From an uncultured Lachnospiraceae bacterium (lineage in GTDB: Bacteria; Bacillota; Clostridia; Lachnospirales; Lachnospiraceae): a stretch of DNA of 43,428 bases. Of the stretch, positions 16,714-25,598 are shown one piece after another; the stretch's first letter is position 1; the number at the start of each line of letters is the position of its first letter. The stretch covers positions 1 through 43,428 of the forward strand of contig CAJULP010000072.1 in NCBI GenBank assembly GCA_910587295.1, in the 5' to 3' direction. Position numbers and translations under genes: made by a program. The notes beneath the pieces are model-generated. The model saw only the letters and a program-made list of their open reading frames with translations. It did not search any database and was not told the origin of the DNA.

Positions 16714-17841
16714 ATGCCCGCAATCAGTGTAATGATCAAGCCATCTTCCGGGATGTGCAATATGAGCTGTGACTATTGTTTTTACCGTGATGAAACCCAA
16801 AAACGGTCTCAGGAATCTTACGGGTTTATGAGCGAAAAGACTTTAAAAAACGTAATCAGGAAAACCATGCTCCGGGCTGAAGGTATGATAAGCTATGCCT
16901 TTCAGGGCGGCGAACCCACGCTGCGCGGCCTTGCGTTTTTTCAAAAAGTGGTGGAATACCAAAATCAGTACAACAAAAACAAGATCCAGGTCCATAACGC
17001 GCTGCAGACCAACGGGCTTCTTATCGATGAAGACTGGTGCAGATTTCTGAAAGAAAATCACTTTTTGGTGGGGGTATCCTTAGACGGAACGAAAGAAATC
17101 CACGATACTTACCGTCATACAAGGAAAGAAGGCGGACCAACCTTTGACCTTGTTTGCAGCGCTATCCGCCTGATGGAATCCTACGGCGTGGATTTCAATA
17201 TCCTCACAGTAGTCAATCAGGCCGCCGCCGAAAATATTCAGGAGATCTATTCCTTTTACCGCCAGAAAAAATGGAACTACCAGCAGTACATTGCCTGCCT
17301 GGATCCGTTGGACGAGCCTCATGGGCAAAATGAATATTCCCTTGCCCCGGAGCAATATGGGCAATTCCTGATCCGGCTGTTCCGCTTATGGTATAAAGAC
17401 TGGAAAAAAGGCAGACAGCCCTATATCCGCCAGTTCGAAAATTATATCGGTATATTGCTGGGGCATTTTCCGGAAGCCTGCGACCAGCGGGGCACTTGCA
17501 GCATCCAAAACGTGGTGGAAGCCGACGGCAGTGTGTACCCCTGCGATTTTTATATGTTAAATGACTACTGCCTTGGTAATTTTAATGAAAACAGACTGGA
17601 TGAAATCGACGCCAGAAGAAAAGAGATCGGCTTTTTGGAGCGCTCCCTGAAACTGGATCCGGACTGCAAACACTGCGCTTACTATCGCTTATGCAGAGGA
17701 GGCTGTCAGCGAAACCGCGACTGGGCCCCGGAAATCCAGGCATACCAAAACTACTTCTGCCAAAGCTACCGGATGTTTTTCGATGCCTGCCTGAATGAAA
17801 TGGAGGAAATCGCCAGGTCCCTTGCCGACGCCCGGCGATGA
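16714..17841 (+). CDS. Anaerobic sulfatase-maturating enzyme (radical SAM/SPASM)
   Basis: The product is a 375-aa radical SAM enzyme that converts the active-site Cys or Ser of sulfatases to formylglycine without oxygen. The [4Fe-4S] SAM-cluster motif is Cys15-x3-Cys19-x2-Cys22 (CNMSCDYC). GGEPT follows near 66-70, the SAM-binding site. The C-terminal SPASM region has Cys residues in CDQRGTC, YPCDFYMLNDYCLGNF, CKHCAYYRLCRGGC and a late FC, enough for two auxiliary clusters. Family members are about 370-400 aa. GAGGAG precedes the ATG. It is close to all three Cys-type sulfatases, which are its expected clients. It ends four bases from sulfatase 2, convergently. Confidence 0.95.
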   Translation: MPAISVMIKPSSGMCNMSCDYCFYRDETQKRSQESYGFMSEKTLKNVIRKTMLRAEGMISYAFQGGEPTLRGLAFFQKVVEYQNQYNKNKIQVHNALQTNGLLIDEDWCRFLKENHFLVGVSLDGTKEIHDTYRHTRKEGGPTFDLVCSAIRLMESYGVDFNILTVVNQAAAENIQEIYSFYRQKKWNYQQYIACLDPLDEPHGQNEYSLAPEQYGQFLIRLFRLWYKDWKKGRQPYIRQFENYIGILLGHFPEACDQRGTCSIQNVVEADGSVYPCDFYMLNDYCLGNFNENRLDEIDARRKEIGFLERSLKLDPDCKHCAYYRLCRGGCQRNRDWAPEIQAYQNYFCQSYRMFFDACLNEMEEIARSLADARR

Positions 17842-17845
17842 TAAT

Positions 17846-19285
17846 TTATCCCTCTTTCTCCCGGGCATGGCCATATCCGCGCCAATATCTTTTTGAGTAT
17901 TCATGCCCGTCTTCCCAACTATCCCGGCAGGCAGACATCAGCTGCCTCATCTCCTCCGCCACCGGGGCATATTCCGGCTTTTGTGCCAGGTTTTCAAGCT
18001 CCCACGGGTCATTTTCCAAGTCAAACAGCTGAGTGCGCCGGATTGTATTGCAGTACTCGATCAACTTATACTTTTTATTTTTTACCCCTCGGATCATATC
18101 GTTATAAACAAAGTAAAGTACTTCCCGGCCCGGAACCGTTCCATCCGCCACAGCGTCCGCAAAACTGATGCCTTCCACGGAATCCGGGATTTCAATTCCG
18201 TTTAACTCGCATAATGTAGGAAAAATATCCAAAAGATACACATATTGATCCCGCACTTCCCCTGCCGGGATGCCCGGCCCTCGAAACACTAAAGGAACCC
18301 GCACACTGTGGTCATATAAATTCTGCTTTCCCATCAGCCCATGACAGCCGAGAGCCAGCCCGTTATCACCGGTCAGCACAATGATCGTGTTTTCCAGCTC
18401 ACCAATCTCCTCCAGCTTAGCCACCACCCTGCCGATCTCATGATCCAAATGGGAGATCATCCCATAATATTCCGCCAGATGGCGGCGCACTTCTCCTTCC
18501 TTCCTGGGGTAAGAAGCCAGCACTTCGTCACGGATACTTTCCACGCCGAACAAAAACGGATGCTCCGTCATATAATTTTCCGGCAGGGATATCTTTTCCG
18601 GGTCATACATCCGCAAAAAATCCTCCGGCATAGTCCGTGGATCATGGGGAGCCAGATAAGAAAGATACAGGAAAAAGGGCTGTTCCTTCCCACGCTTCTG
18701 GTATCCTTCCAGATAAGAAACGGCAGTATCCGTCAGCAGAACGGAAGAGTGTTTCCCCGGATGGAATTTATCGCAATGCACTTTTGTAACCTTATTGTTA
18801 TGAGTAAAATTCATCACAAAATCAATCACATTGTCATATTCCCCCGTTGGGTCATGGTCACAAACCGGCACATTCCAATGATCCCACATGCCGCCAAAAA
18901 AGATATTATCCCCACAAGAAAAACTGCGGGCATAGCTTTCCGTTCCATTATGCCATTTTCCTGTGCCAAAGGTCTCATACCCCGCCATCCGAAAGGCCTC
19001 CCCCATGCAGGTATGTGACGCCGGAATCATCTGTCCTTCTCCCTGTATATGGAACACCGTCCTTCCCGTGTGGATCATGGCACGGCTTGGCATACATACC
19101 GCACCGCTGGTTCCTCCCGGAATGTGTGCTTTATCAAAATAAGTTCCCTCCCGCACAAGCCTGTCCATCACCGGCGTGTGGATTTCCGGGTTGCCGCAGG
19201 CATGGATCGTCCGATAACGCTGGTCATCGGTCAATAGGAATAACACATTTTTTCGTTTTTCTAGTCCTTCTTTCTTTCCGTTCAA
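17846..19285 (-). CDS. Cytoplasmic Cys-type sulfatase 2
   Basis: A 479-aa sulfatase. The first metal motif is NVLFLLTDDQRYRTIHACG, the formylglycine site is Cys64-Met-Pro-Ser-Arg68 followed by AMIHTGR, GTGKWH follows, and the second metal motif is LTGDNGLALG. I chose a TTG start at 19285 because GAGGAG lies seven bases upstream. The TTG overlaps the stop codon of sulfatase 3 (TTGA), so the two are translationally coupled. The 25 in-frame codons upstream lie inside sulfatase 3. No signal peptide is present. It is the last gene of the importer operon. The LGCHGLMGKQNLYDHSVRVP block resembles sulfatases acting on sugars, but the substrate is not determinable. Confidence 0.93.
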   Translation of the reverse strand: MNGKKEGLEKRKNVLFLLTDDQRYRTIHACGNPEIHTPVMDRLVREGTYFDKAHIPGGTSGAVCMPSRAMIHTGRTVFHIQGEGQMIPASHTCMGEAFRMAGYETFGTGKWHNGTESYARSFSCGDNIFFGGMWDHWNVPVCDHDPTGEYDNVIDFVMNFTHNNKVTKVHCDKFHPGKHSSVLLTDTAVSYLEGYQKRGKEQPFFLYLSYLAPHDPRTMPEDFLRMYDPEKISLPENYMTEHPFLFGVESIRDEVLASYPRKEGEVRRHLAEYYGMISHLDHEIGRVVAKLEEIGELENTIIVLTGDNGLALGCHGLMGKQNLYDHSVRVPLVFRGPGIPAGEVRDQYVYLLDIFPTLCELNGIEIPDSVEGISFADAVADGTVPGREVLYFVYNDMIRGVKNKKYKLIEYCNTIRRTQLFDLENDPWELENLAQKPEYAPVAEEMRQLMSACRDSWEDGHEYSKRYWRGYGHAREKEG

Positions 19286-20658
19286 GGTTCTTCTCCTCTG
19301 CTTTTTTCTACCGGCGCCGTATACCCGTTGTAAAATCCGTCTCCCGTTGCCTTGCACCATTGCTCCAATTCCTTCATCATGCTTTCCCTGATACCAGGAT
19401 CATCCATATTGGTATTTTCCTCCGGGTCATTTTGCAGGTCATAAAGGTAACTCTCTTTCCCCTCACCATAACCCATTCCCCGGTACAATGCAAGCTTATA
19501 CTCCTTTGTAATCACGCAGCGCCAGCCAAAATCATAAAAGTTTTCACCGTGTGCAGCAAACTCCGCAATCTTTTTCCCTTCATTGGGAAAAGCCACTGTC
19601 ATAATGGACGTCCGCTCCTTAAACGCTTCCCCTCTAAGCAATGGTGAAAAATCCTTCCCCTGCATAAACTCCGGCGCCGGAATCCCCAAAAGCCCTAAAA
19701 TAGACACGGCCTGATCCGGCGAAGAAATCAGGATATCCGTGCGCACCGGCCGGATCTCCCCTCCTCCTATCAGAAGAGGGATCCCTACGGAACCTTCATA
19801 CCATATATGCTTTGCAAAACGGCCATGCTCTCCAAGCATATCCCCGTGATCCGCAGATATAAAGATATAAGTATCTTCATATAAATCATTATCTTTTAAC
19901 CAGGCCAGCAGGCGCCCGATATTTTCGTCAATACCGCTGACCGCACCGTAATATCCTTTTACTGTCTCTTCCAAATTCCAGCCGGAAGGCAGTTTATCCC
20001 CCACCCCTTCCGGCGCAGGTGTATCTGCCTGATTTCCTTCCCTCTCTTTTCCGGTGTACAACTCTTTCAATTTCTCAGGTGTCAGATCATAGGGGGAATG
20101 GGGCGGGTTATAAGAAAGAAATAAAGCAAACTTTTCTCCTTTGTTATGCTCCAAAAAATCAAGGGCTATATCTGTCTCATGCTCCACGGACCACTTCTTA
20201 ACATCAATCCTGTTCCCTGCCGTATCCCAATAATGCGGATCCATGTGCCCGTTGTATGTTCCATAGGAATACCAGAAGTCAAATCCATGTCTCTTTTTTC
20301 CCGGCGGTGTATACGCATCCCATCCCCCAATCCCGTCCGGCTTATCAAGGTGCCATTTGCCGATATATCCCGTATGGTAACCCTCTTTTTTTAAAAGATC
20401 CGATATGCATACTTCATCCTCTTTCAAATAGGATTCCACGTCCGGTTTACAGTTGGTAAACACGTTTGTTGCGATCGGCTGTTTCCCCGTAAGCAGGCAT
20501 CCCCTGTGGGGTGAACATAAGGGGCAGGCGCTGTAAGCCCGGTCAAATACGGCACTTTCTCTTGCAAATGTGTCCAGATTCGGCGTCTTTATCTTAGGAT
20601 CATAAATCCCCAGGGCATCCCTTCTCCACTGGTCCGCAAAAATATACAATAAATTCAT
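19282..20658 (-). CDS. Cytoplasmic Cys-type sulfatase 3
   Basis: A 458-aa sulfatase. NLLYIFADQWRRDALG carries the first metal ligands. The formylglycine site is Cys48-Ser-Pro-His-Arg52 followed by GCLLTGKQP. YIGKWHLDKP follows, then ISADHGDMLGEHGRFAKHIWYEGSVGIPL with the second metal site. The start at 20658 overlaps the glycosidase stop (ATGA). The upstream in-frame reading would lie inside the glycosidase gene. No signal peptide is seen. It shares the operon with a GH95-like glycosidase, which suggests the two act on the same sulfated oligosaccharide. Paralogue of sulfatases 1 and 2, but the three differ enough to suggest different sulfate positions. Confidence 0.93.
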   Translation of the reverse strand: MNLLYIFADQWRRDALGIYDPKIKTPNLDTFARESAVFDRAYSACPLCSPHRGCLLTGKQPIATNVFTNCKPDVESYLKEDEVCISDLLKKEGYHTGYIGKWHLDKPDGIGGWDAYTPPGKKRHGFDFWYSYGTYNGHMDPHYWDTAGNRIDVKKWSVEHETDIALDFLEHNKGEKFALFLSYNPPHSPYDLTPEKLKELYTGKEREGNQADTPAPEGVGDKLPSGWNLEETVKGYYGAVSGIDENIGRLLAWLKDNDLYEDTYIFISADHGDMLGEHGRFAKHIWYEGSVGIPLLIGGGEIRPVRTDILISSPDQAVSILGLLGIPAPEFMQGKDFSPLLRGEAFKERTSIMTVAFPNEGKKIAEFAAHGENFYDFGWRCVITKEYKLALYRGMGYGEGKESYLYDLQNDPEENTNMDDPGIRESMMKELEQWCKATGDGFYNGYTAPVEKSRGEEP

Positions 20659-22841
20659 TCTATGCCCTGCCCTTCTTTCCGATAAATGTAATAACCGTTT
20701 TCCTTCCGCCATTTCTGTTCCCTTGCCATATTTTCCAGATAGGGGGAATCCCAAATCCTGATTTCTTCTACCGAATCATTTTCAAAAGAAAGTTCCGTCA
20801 CCTTCCCCCCTTCCAAAACCGCCGATACCAGGATTCCGCCCTCACCGCGAAAATGAGTAAAGGAAACTTTTTCTTCCTGCCATTCTTCCGGAATTGCCGG
20901 AAATAAGGAAATAACGCCATTTTCGGATTGCAGCAGCATTTCCTGTAGAGCGTCAGCCGCACACATATTTCCTTCCAGCGTAAAAGGACGGTAGTGAAAC
21001 TGGGAAATACCATGATGCTTATAATCCCCATTTAGGTGGAAACCGTTTGGGGAACAAAAAGAATCCCAAAAAGTACGCAGATGCCATGCCGCACCGTTCC
21101 CGTTTCCCGATATGGCATACATTTCCGCCATCAGCGAAAAGCTGTAGCCCACCCAGTACCCGGTTCCCAATATTTCCTGCCTATGGATATTGGCATCGAT
21201 CAGCCGTTTTCCCTCTTTGCTGTGATAGTCCAAAAGCCGCAGCGGATGTATCCCCATTAAATGGGAAAAATGCCTGTGCGATTCCGTCAGTTCTTCATCC
21301 GGCGACAACAACATGATCCCCTCTTCATTGACGGCAAGCTCAGGCAGTCTGCCCAGAATTTGCTGCCACTTATCTGCCTCCCCGTTTTTAAGCTCCTTTG
21401 CCAGGCCCGTAAGCTTGGTAAAAAGATAGCGCATCAGTGCAAGGTCGTAGTTGCTGTTTGGCGTTAAAAATGCCTGTATGGTGTCATCATGGATTTCCGG
21501 CGAAGACGAAACCGGAAGATAATATTTCCCATCTTTTTCCTCCAAAAGGCCCAATATGCATCCCGCCGTTTTTTTCATGTACGGATAAGCTTTTTCCTCT
21601 AAAAATGCCATATCTCCCGTATATCTGTAATGCCGCTCAAAAAACTGGCACAGCCAGATCTGATTAACAGGAGAAAAAGAATACATCGCCCAGCCGCCTA
21701 ACGGCGTACCGTCAAGCCCCATGATGGAAGGCAGGCACATGCCATCCGTGCCGTAAAAACTGCGGGCAAAGGCTTCCCCTTTTTCCACCATTTCCCAGAG
21801 AAAGTCCAAAAAACATTCCCCTTCCTCCAGATGATTTGCTTTCAAATAACTAAAATAACTTAACTGCGTGTTTAAATCATGATGATAGTCCCCTTTCCAT
21901 GGCGGAAGATTTCCATTGTCAGCCGTCCACAGCCCCTGTAACTGCATGGGATAACCGCCTTTCCTGGAACAGGAAGCCAGCAGATAATTCGTCAGGTACC
22001 AGTGATGTTCCATCCACTGATCGGGAATAGAAATATTACTCTTATCCCAGTAAGCTTCCCACCAGCCGCAATGCTCTTCCAACAGCTTTTCATACCCTGT
22101 TTCCAGTGCTTCCTCAAGCCTTGCCTTTATTTCCCCCTGCCAGTTCTCCCCTTCATTGGATGTTCCCACCCCAAAAGCGATCAACGTCTCATCCTTCTTG
22201 GTTTTTGCCAGGGCAAAAACGCCGTAAGAAAAAGTATCGCTCACCGGCTGTACAAACCAACAGTATCCTTTCCCCGTCTCCTTCACCGGTGCGGGGTAAT
22301 ATAAATTGTTAAGAGATGCACTGTCAATCCTGACATTTTCTTTTATTTTATATGTACTTCCTTTCCCCACACGATACCCAGGGCTCTCCACGGAAAAAGA
22401 AAACGCAGTAAGCGGCAGGTCTACCTTCACAATGCCAAACTGCTTCTTTGCGTGGATAAAACTTTCCATGTGGATCCCTTCCACGCAAATATCCGCTTTC
22501 GCTTTCCCAAAGCTTAGACTGCTCTCCACATTCCCTTTCGAAGGGAGATTTAAAATCAGTTTTCCTGCCGGAAGCTTGCTGGGCGTCATGCCCCGATAAA
22601 TAGAACTGAATTTCCGGCGTATTTCTTCCTCTTTTCCTTCTTTCACAAGCTGTACCATGGTCTGATAGGTAAAATCTCCTTCAAAAATCCGCGGATGCGG
22701 GGTCAGATCCCAGATATCCGCCCGATCCAGGCTAAAGCGGAGGGCTTCGGCTTTTCCCCATATTAAAGCGCCCAGATGTCCGTTGCCTAAAGGGATTCCT
22801 TCATCCCATTTTGTGATTGTTTTCTTAAATGTTAATCCCAT
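20655..22841 (-). CDS. GH95-like glycoside hydrolase (alpha-L-fucosidase type)
   Basis: A 728-aa protein resembling the GH95 family, whose known activities are alpha-L-fucosidase and alpha-L-galactosidase. The N-terminus WDEGIPLGNGHLGALIWG is the GH95 opening. Later blocks are LQGLW...PPWKGDYHHDLNTQ (301-326), SSSPE with Glu449 as probable acid, SHRHFSHLMGIHP (521-533) and GNMCAADALQEMLLQS near the end. The family's Asn-x-Asn pair reads Asp322-Leu-Asn324, so one of the two water-activating Asn residues is replaced. No signal peptide is present, so it should be cytoplasmic. It overlaps sulfatase 3 and lies 70 bp after the binding protein. Activity on fucose is inference; another sugar is possible. 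Confidence 0.82.
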   Translation of the reverse strand: MGLTFKKTITKWDEGIPLGNGHLGALIWGKAEALRFSLDRADIWDLTPHPRIFEGDFTYQTMVQLVKEGKEEEIRRKFSSIYRGMTPSKLPAGKLILNLPSKGNVESSLSFGKAKADICVEGIHMESFIHAKKQFGIVKVDLPLTAFSFSVESPGYRVGKGSTYKIKENVRIDSASLNNLYYPAPVKETGKGYCWFVQPVSDTFSYGVFALAKTKKDETLIAFGVGTSNEGENWQGEIKARLEEALETGYEKLLEEHCGWWEAYWDKSNISIPDQWMEHHWYLTNYLLASCSRKGGYPMQLQGLWTADNGNLPPWKGDYHHDLNTQLSYFSYLKANHLEEGECFLDFLWEMVEKGEAFARSFYGTDGMCLPSIMGLDGTPLGGWAMYSFSPVNQIWLCQFFERHYRYTGDMAFLEEKAYPYMKKTAGCILGLLEEKDGKYYLPVSSSPEIHDDTIQAFLTPNSNYDLALMRYLFTKLTGLAKELKNGEADKWQQILGRLPELAVNEEGIMLLSPDEELTESHRHFSHLMGIHPLRLLDYHSKEGKRLIDANIHRQEILGTGYWVGYSFSLMAEMYAISGNGNGAAWHLRTFWDSFCSPNGFHLNGDYKHHGISQFHYRPFTLEGNMCAADALQEMLLQSENGVISLFPAIPEEWQEEKVSFTHFRGEGGILVSAVLEGGKVTELSFENDSVEEIRIWDSPYLENMAREQKWRKENGYYIYRKEGQGIE

Positions 22842-22868
22842 TTTTCACCTCTATGTTACAAGCGGCAG

Positions 22869-22888
22869 AAGGCGGACCTTGCCGCCTT
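22869..22888 (-). other. Stem-loop between the binding-protein and glycosidase genes
   Basis: AAGGCGG (22869-22875) pairs with CCGCCTT (22882-22888) in the 70-bp gap. There is no U-run after it on the minus strand. Such hairpins often protect the binding-protein mRNA 3' end and lower downstream expression; here that is inference. Confidence 0.5.
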
Positions 22889-22911
22889 CCTCCCTTTTAT
22901 GCCAATCATCT

Positions 22912-24678
22912 TTATCTTGCGTTGGAAACCCATCTGTCATATCCGCTCTGGATCGTCGCAATATAATCCGGAAGCCCAAAACTGTTTAATTCATCTAGAT
23001 AGCTTTCCCAATCCGTATCAAGGTCAAGATCCCCTGTAATAAACCTTGCGATGCTCTCGCTGACATAGGAATCAATTGTGACAGAATAGGTTGCAATCTT
23101 TTCGTTTTCCTCCGGCAGATAATAAAACAGTGGCAGCATATTTTTTTCATCAGCGGCATATTCACTCATTTTTGCCGTTGCCTGATACAGGATATACTCA
23201 TGCCCTTTTCCCTCCGGGGCCTTCGGATCCTGATCAACGGTCACTTCCGTGTGGTATTTGACAGGATAAGGATTACTATCCCACATCGTCTTCTTTTCCC
23301 GGTCCGTGGCATTGCTTATATAAGTAATTTCTGCCGGATTTCCATCCGCGCCAAATTCCCCTTCCTGTGCTTCTCTCCAGTCAACGCCTTCTTCTCCATA
23401 AGACGCAATTTCCACCCATTCTTCCGCAAATAACGTATCCAATAGCCGGAATGCCACTTCCGGATGCTCCGCAGAGGCAGGAATCAGGCCATTTGGTTCT
23501 TTCGTCCTGCAGGACGGATGTACCTGCGGTGCAAGTCTCACCCCGTCAGGGCCTTTTAATGGCATTAACGCTTCATATTCATGCCACCTGGTGGATTCCA
23601 CTAAGGAACTGACCAGATAACCCATTCCCTGAGACAAAAGGCACCCAATCCTTGTCTGGTCTCCGGCTTCATTTACTGCCCTTTGGGTTTTGGCATCCTG
23701 AGTAAACGAATCCGCATACAAAAGCCCTTCTTCGTATAACCGGTTTAAAAAACGAAGTCCTTCCCGATATTCCTCATCCACAAAAGATGCCTCCACTTTG
23801 CCTTCGTCACTAACCCGCATCCTCTTTGCATTTACGTTAGCAGGTTCGTTTAATGTAAATGCATTCATGATAAATCCGTCGATCATCGTTCCTGCTCCGC
23901 TTGTACAGGTGGAAAAAGGAACCTCATCATCCGGGTCTCCGTTTCCGTTGGCGTCCTGCTCCTTAAACGCCTTTAATACCTCATAAAACTCCTCGGTAGT
24001 GGTCGGCATATCCATACCAACATTATTCAGCCACTGTGTATTGATCCACAATTTATACGGCATAGAAACATGATATGCCGGGTTTGCTGACTGAAAAGAA
24101 TAAATGTTTCCATCCGGCGTAGTCGTATCCTGATAAAATTCAGGATGTGCGTCATAGTACTCCTTGATATATTTGCTGGAATGTTCAATGTAATCATTTA
24201 ACGGAGTAAGAAGGCCCTGCTGTGCAAACTTAAACTCCTCCGCCTTAGAAATCACCTGCCTGCTGCCCGCCCCCAGCGGAAATAATACCAGGTCAATCGT
24301 CTCACCACCTGCAAGCATCAGATTTAATTTTTCCTTAAACTGCTCCGGCGGAACAACCACCCATTCAAATTCCACACCCAGCCTTTCTTTCATCTGCCCG
24401 ACAGACCAGTTATCATCCCAATCGTCATAGCCAGTCACTACCTTCAAAGTAACAGGTTCTTTTACTATCGGTTCCATTCCCGGTTCGTTCAATACCGGAT
24501 CAGATTCCCATATGTCTTCCTTAGTTCCCGTTCTTTCCGCCGTCTGAGTATTATCTTCCTCTTTGCGCTGCACCGCGCCGCTGTTTCCAGGACTTTCTGT
24601 ACCCAGACTGCCACACCCTGCCATAAGGAGCGCCGCCATAAGCACCGCTGCCACAAGTTTCACATACTTTCTCTTCAT
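22912..24678 (-). CDS. ABC importer solute-binding lipoprotein
   Basis: A 588-aa extracellular sugar-binding lipoprotein of the LipO/YtcQ type that delivers oligosaccharides to the permease pair. The signal sequence ends in the lipobox LMAG-Cys22. The mature protein is long for a CUT1 binding protein, as is usual for LplA/YtcQ relatives. Typical blocks are EQFKEKLNLMLAGGETIDLVLF, SFQSANPAYHVSMPYKLWINTQWLNNVG and, near the C-terminus, SYVSESIARFITGDLDLDTDWESYLDELNSFGL. GGGAG precedes the ATG. It follows the LplC-type permease by 17 bp. The ligand is presumably a sulfated glycan fragment, from context. Confidence 0.92.
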   Translation of the reverse strand: MKRKYVKLVAAVLMAALLMAGCGSLGTESPGNSGAVQRKEEDNTQTAERTGTKEDIWESDPVLNEPGMEPIVKEPVTLKVVTGYDDWDDNWSVGQMKERLGVEFEWVVVPPEQFKEKLNLMLAGGETIDLVLFPLGAGSRQVISKAEEFKFAQQGLLTPLNDYIEHSSKYIKEYYDAHPEFYQDTTTPDGNIYSFQSANPAYHVSMPYKLWINTQWLNNVGMDMPTTTEEFYEVLKAFKEQDANGNGDPDDEVPFSTCTSGAGTMIDGFIMNAFTLNEPANVNAKRMRVSDEGKVEASFVDEEYREGLRFLNRLYEEGLLYADSFTQDAKTQRAVNEAGDQTRIGCLLSQGMGYLVSSLVESTRWHEYEALMPLKGPDGVRLAPQVHPSCRTKEPNGLIPASAEHPEVAFRLLDTLFAEEWVEIASYGEEGVDWREAQEGEFGADGNPAEITYISNATDREKKTMWDSNPYPVKYHTEVTVDQDPKAPEGKGHEYILYQATAKMSEYAADEKNMLPLFYYLPEENEKIATYSVTIDSYVSESIARFITGDLDLDTDWESYLDELNSFGLPDYIATIQSGYDRWVSNAR

Positions 24679-24695
24679 ATTCTTTCTCCCTTCAT

Positions 24696-25583
24696 TTATC
24701 CTTTTACCGCCCCGATCATTACACCTTTTACAAAATGTTTCTGTACAAATGGATAAACCATAATAATCGGTATACTTGTAAATACAATCGCCGCATATTT
24801 GACCACATCCTGCATCAAAGCGGCTTCCTGTGCCGCAGCCATATCCCCTGCGCCTTCTCCGCCCATCATGGACGCAATTTCCGACATCATATTCCGCAGG
24901 ACTACCTGCAAGTTTAAAAGTTTTGGATTTGTCAGGTACATAAACCCGTCAAAATACGCATTCCAATGTCCTTGTGCGTAAAAGAGTGTCAATACCGCAA
25001 GGATTGGTTTGGATAAAGGCAGCGCCACTTTCGAAAGCATCTGCAAGTCAGACGCACCATCCATTGCCGCCGCCTCATTCAGTTCCCTTGGTATATTGGC
25101 CATGAAAAAAGTACGGGCAACGATCATATTATAAACAGACATTGCGCCCGGCAGAACCATGACCCATCTGGTATTTAGAAGATGCAGGTTTTTCATTAAC
25201 AAATAATTCGGTATCATCCCACCGCTAAAAATCATTGTAAACGTGAAAAGCATCATGATCCAGCCTTTTCCATGCATATCATGCCGCGAAAGGGGATATG
25301 CACAGATCACCGTCAAAAAAATATTTAAGCAAGTACCAGTCAATGCATAAAACACGGTATTAAAAAAACCCGTCATCAACGCCTGCGTATGAAACAGCAT
25401 TTCATATGCTTTTGTGTTAAACCCTGTCGGAAGCAAATATACTTTTCCTGCTCCAACCGCAGAAGCATCACTGACCGAACAGCTGACCACGTTCATCAAC
25501 GGCAGGATAACAATCACTACCGACACCACCAACATGGTCCAATCAATCAGGTAAAATAACCGGTCAGCAAACCTTTTTTTCAT
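24696..25583 (-). CDS. Carbohydrate ABC permease, LplC/MalG type
   Basis: A 295-aa inner-membrane permease with six predicted segments. The EAA loop that contacts the ATPase reads ELNEAAAMDGASDLQMLSKVALPLSKP (about 180-205). The C-terminus YPFVQKHFVKGVMIGAVKG is characteristic of LplC/YtcP proteins. It forms the heteromeric channel with the LplB-type permease 15 bp upstream. As usual for these clusters, no ATPase gene is present in the locus, so a shared MsmX-like ATPase elsewhere on the chromosome is expected. Confidence 0.94.
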   Translation of the reverse strand: MKKRFADRLFYLIDWTMLVVSVVIVILPLMNVVSCSVSDASAVGAGKVYLLPTGFNTKAYEMLFHTQALMTGFFNTVFYALTGTCLNIFLTVICAYPLSRHDMHGKGWIMMLFTFTMIFSGGMIPNYLLMKNLHLLNTRWVMVLPGAMSVYNMIVARTFFMANIPRELNEAAAMDGASDLQMLSKVALPLSKPILAVLTLFYAQGHWNAYFDGFMYLTNPKLLNLQVVLRNMMSEIASMMGGEGAGDMAAAQEAALMQDVVKYAAIVFTSIPIIMVYPFVQKHFVKGVMIGAVKG

Positions 25584-25598
25584 TTTCGCCTACCCCCT

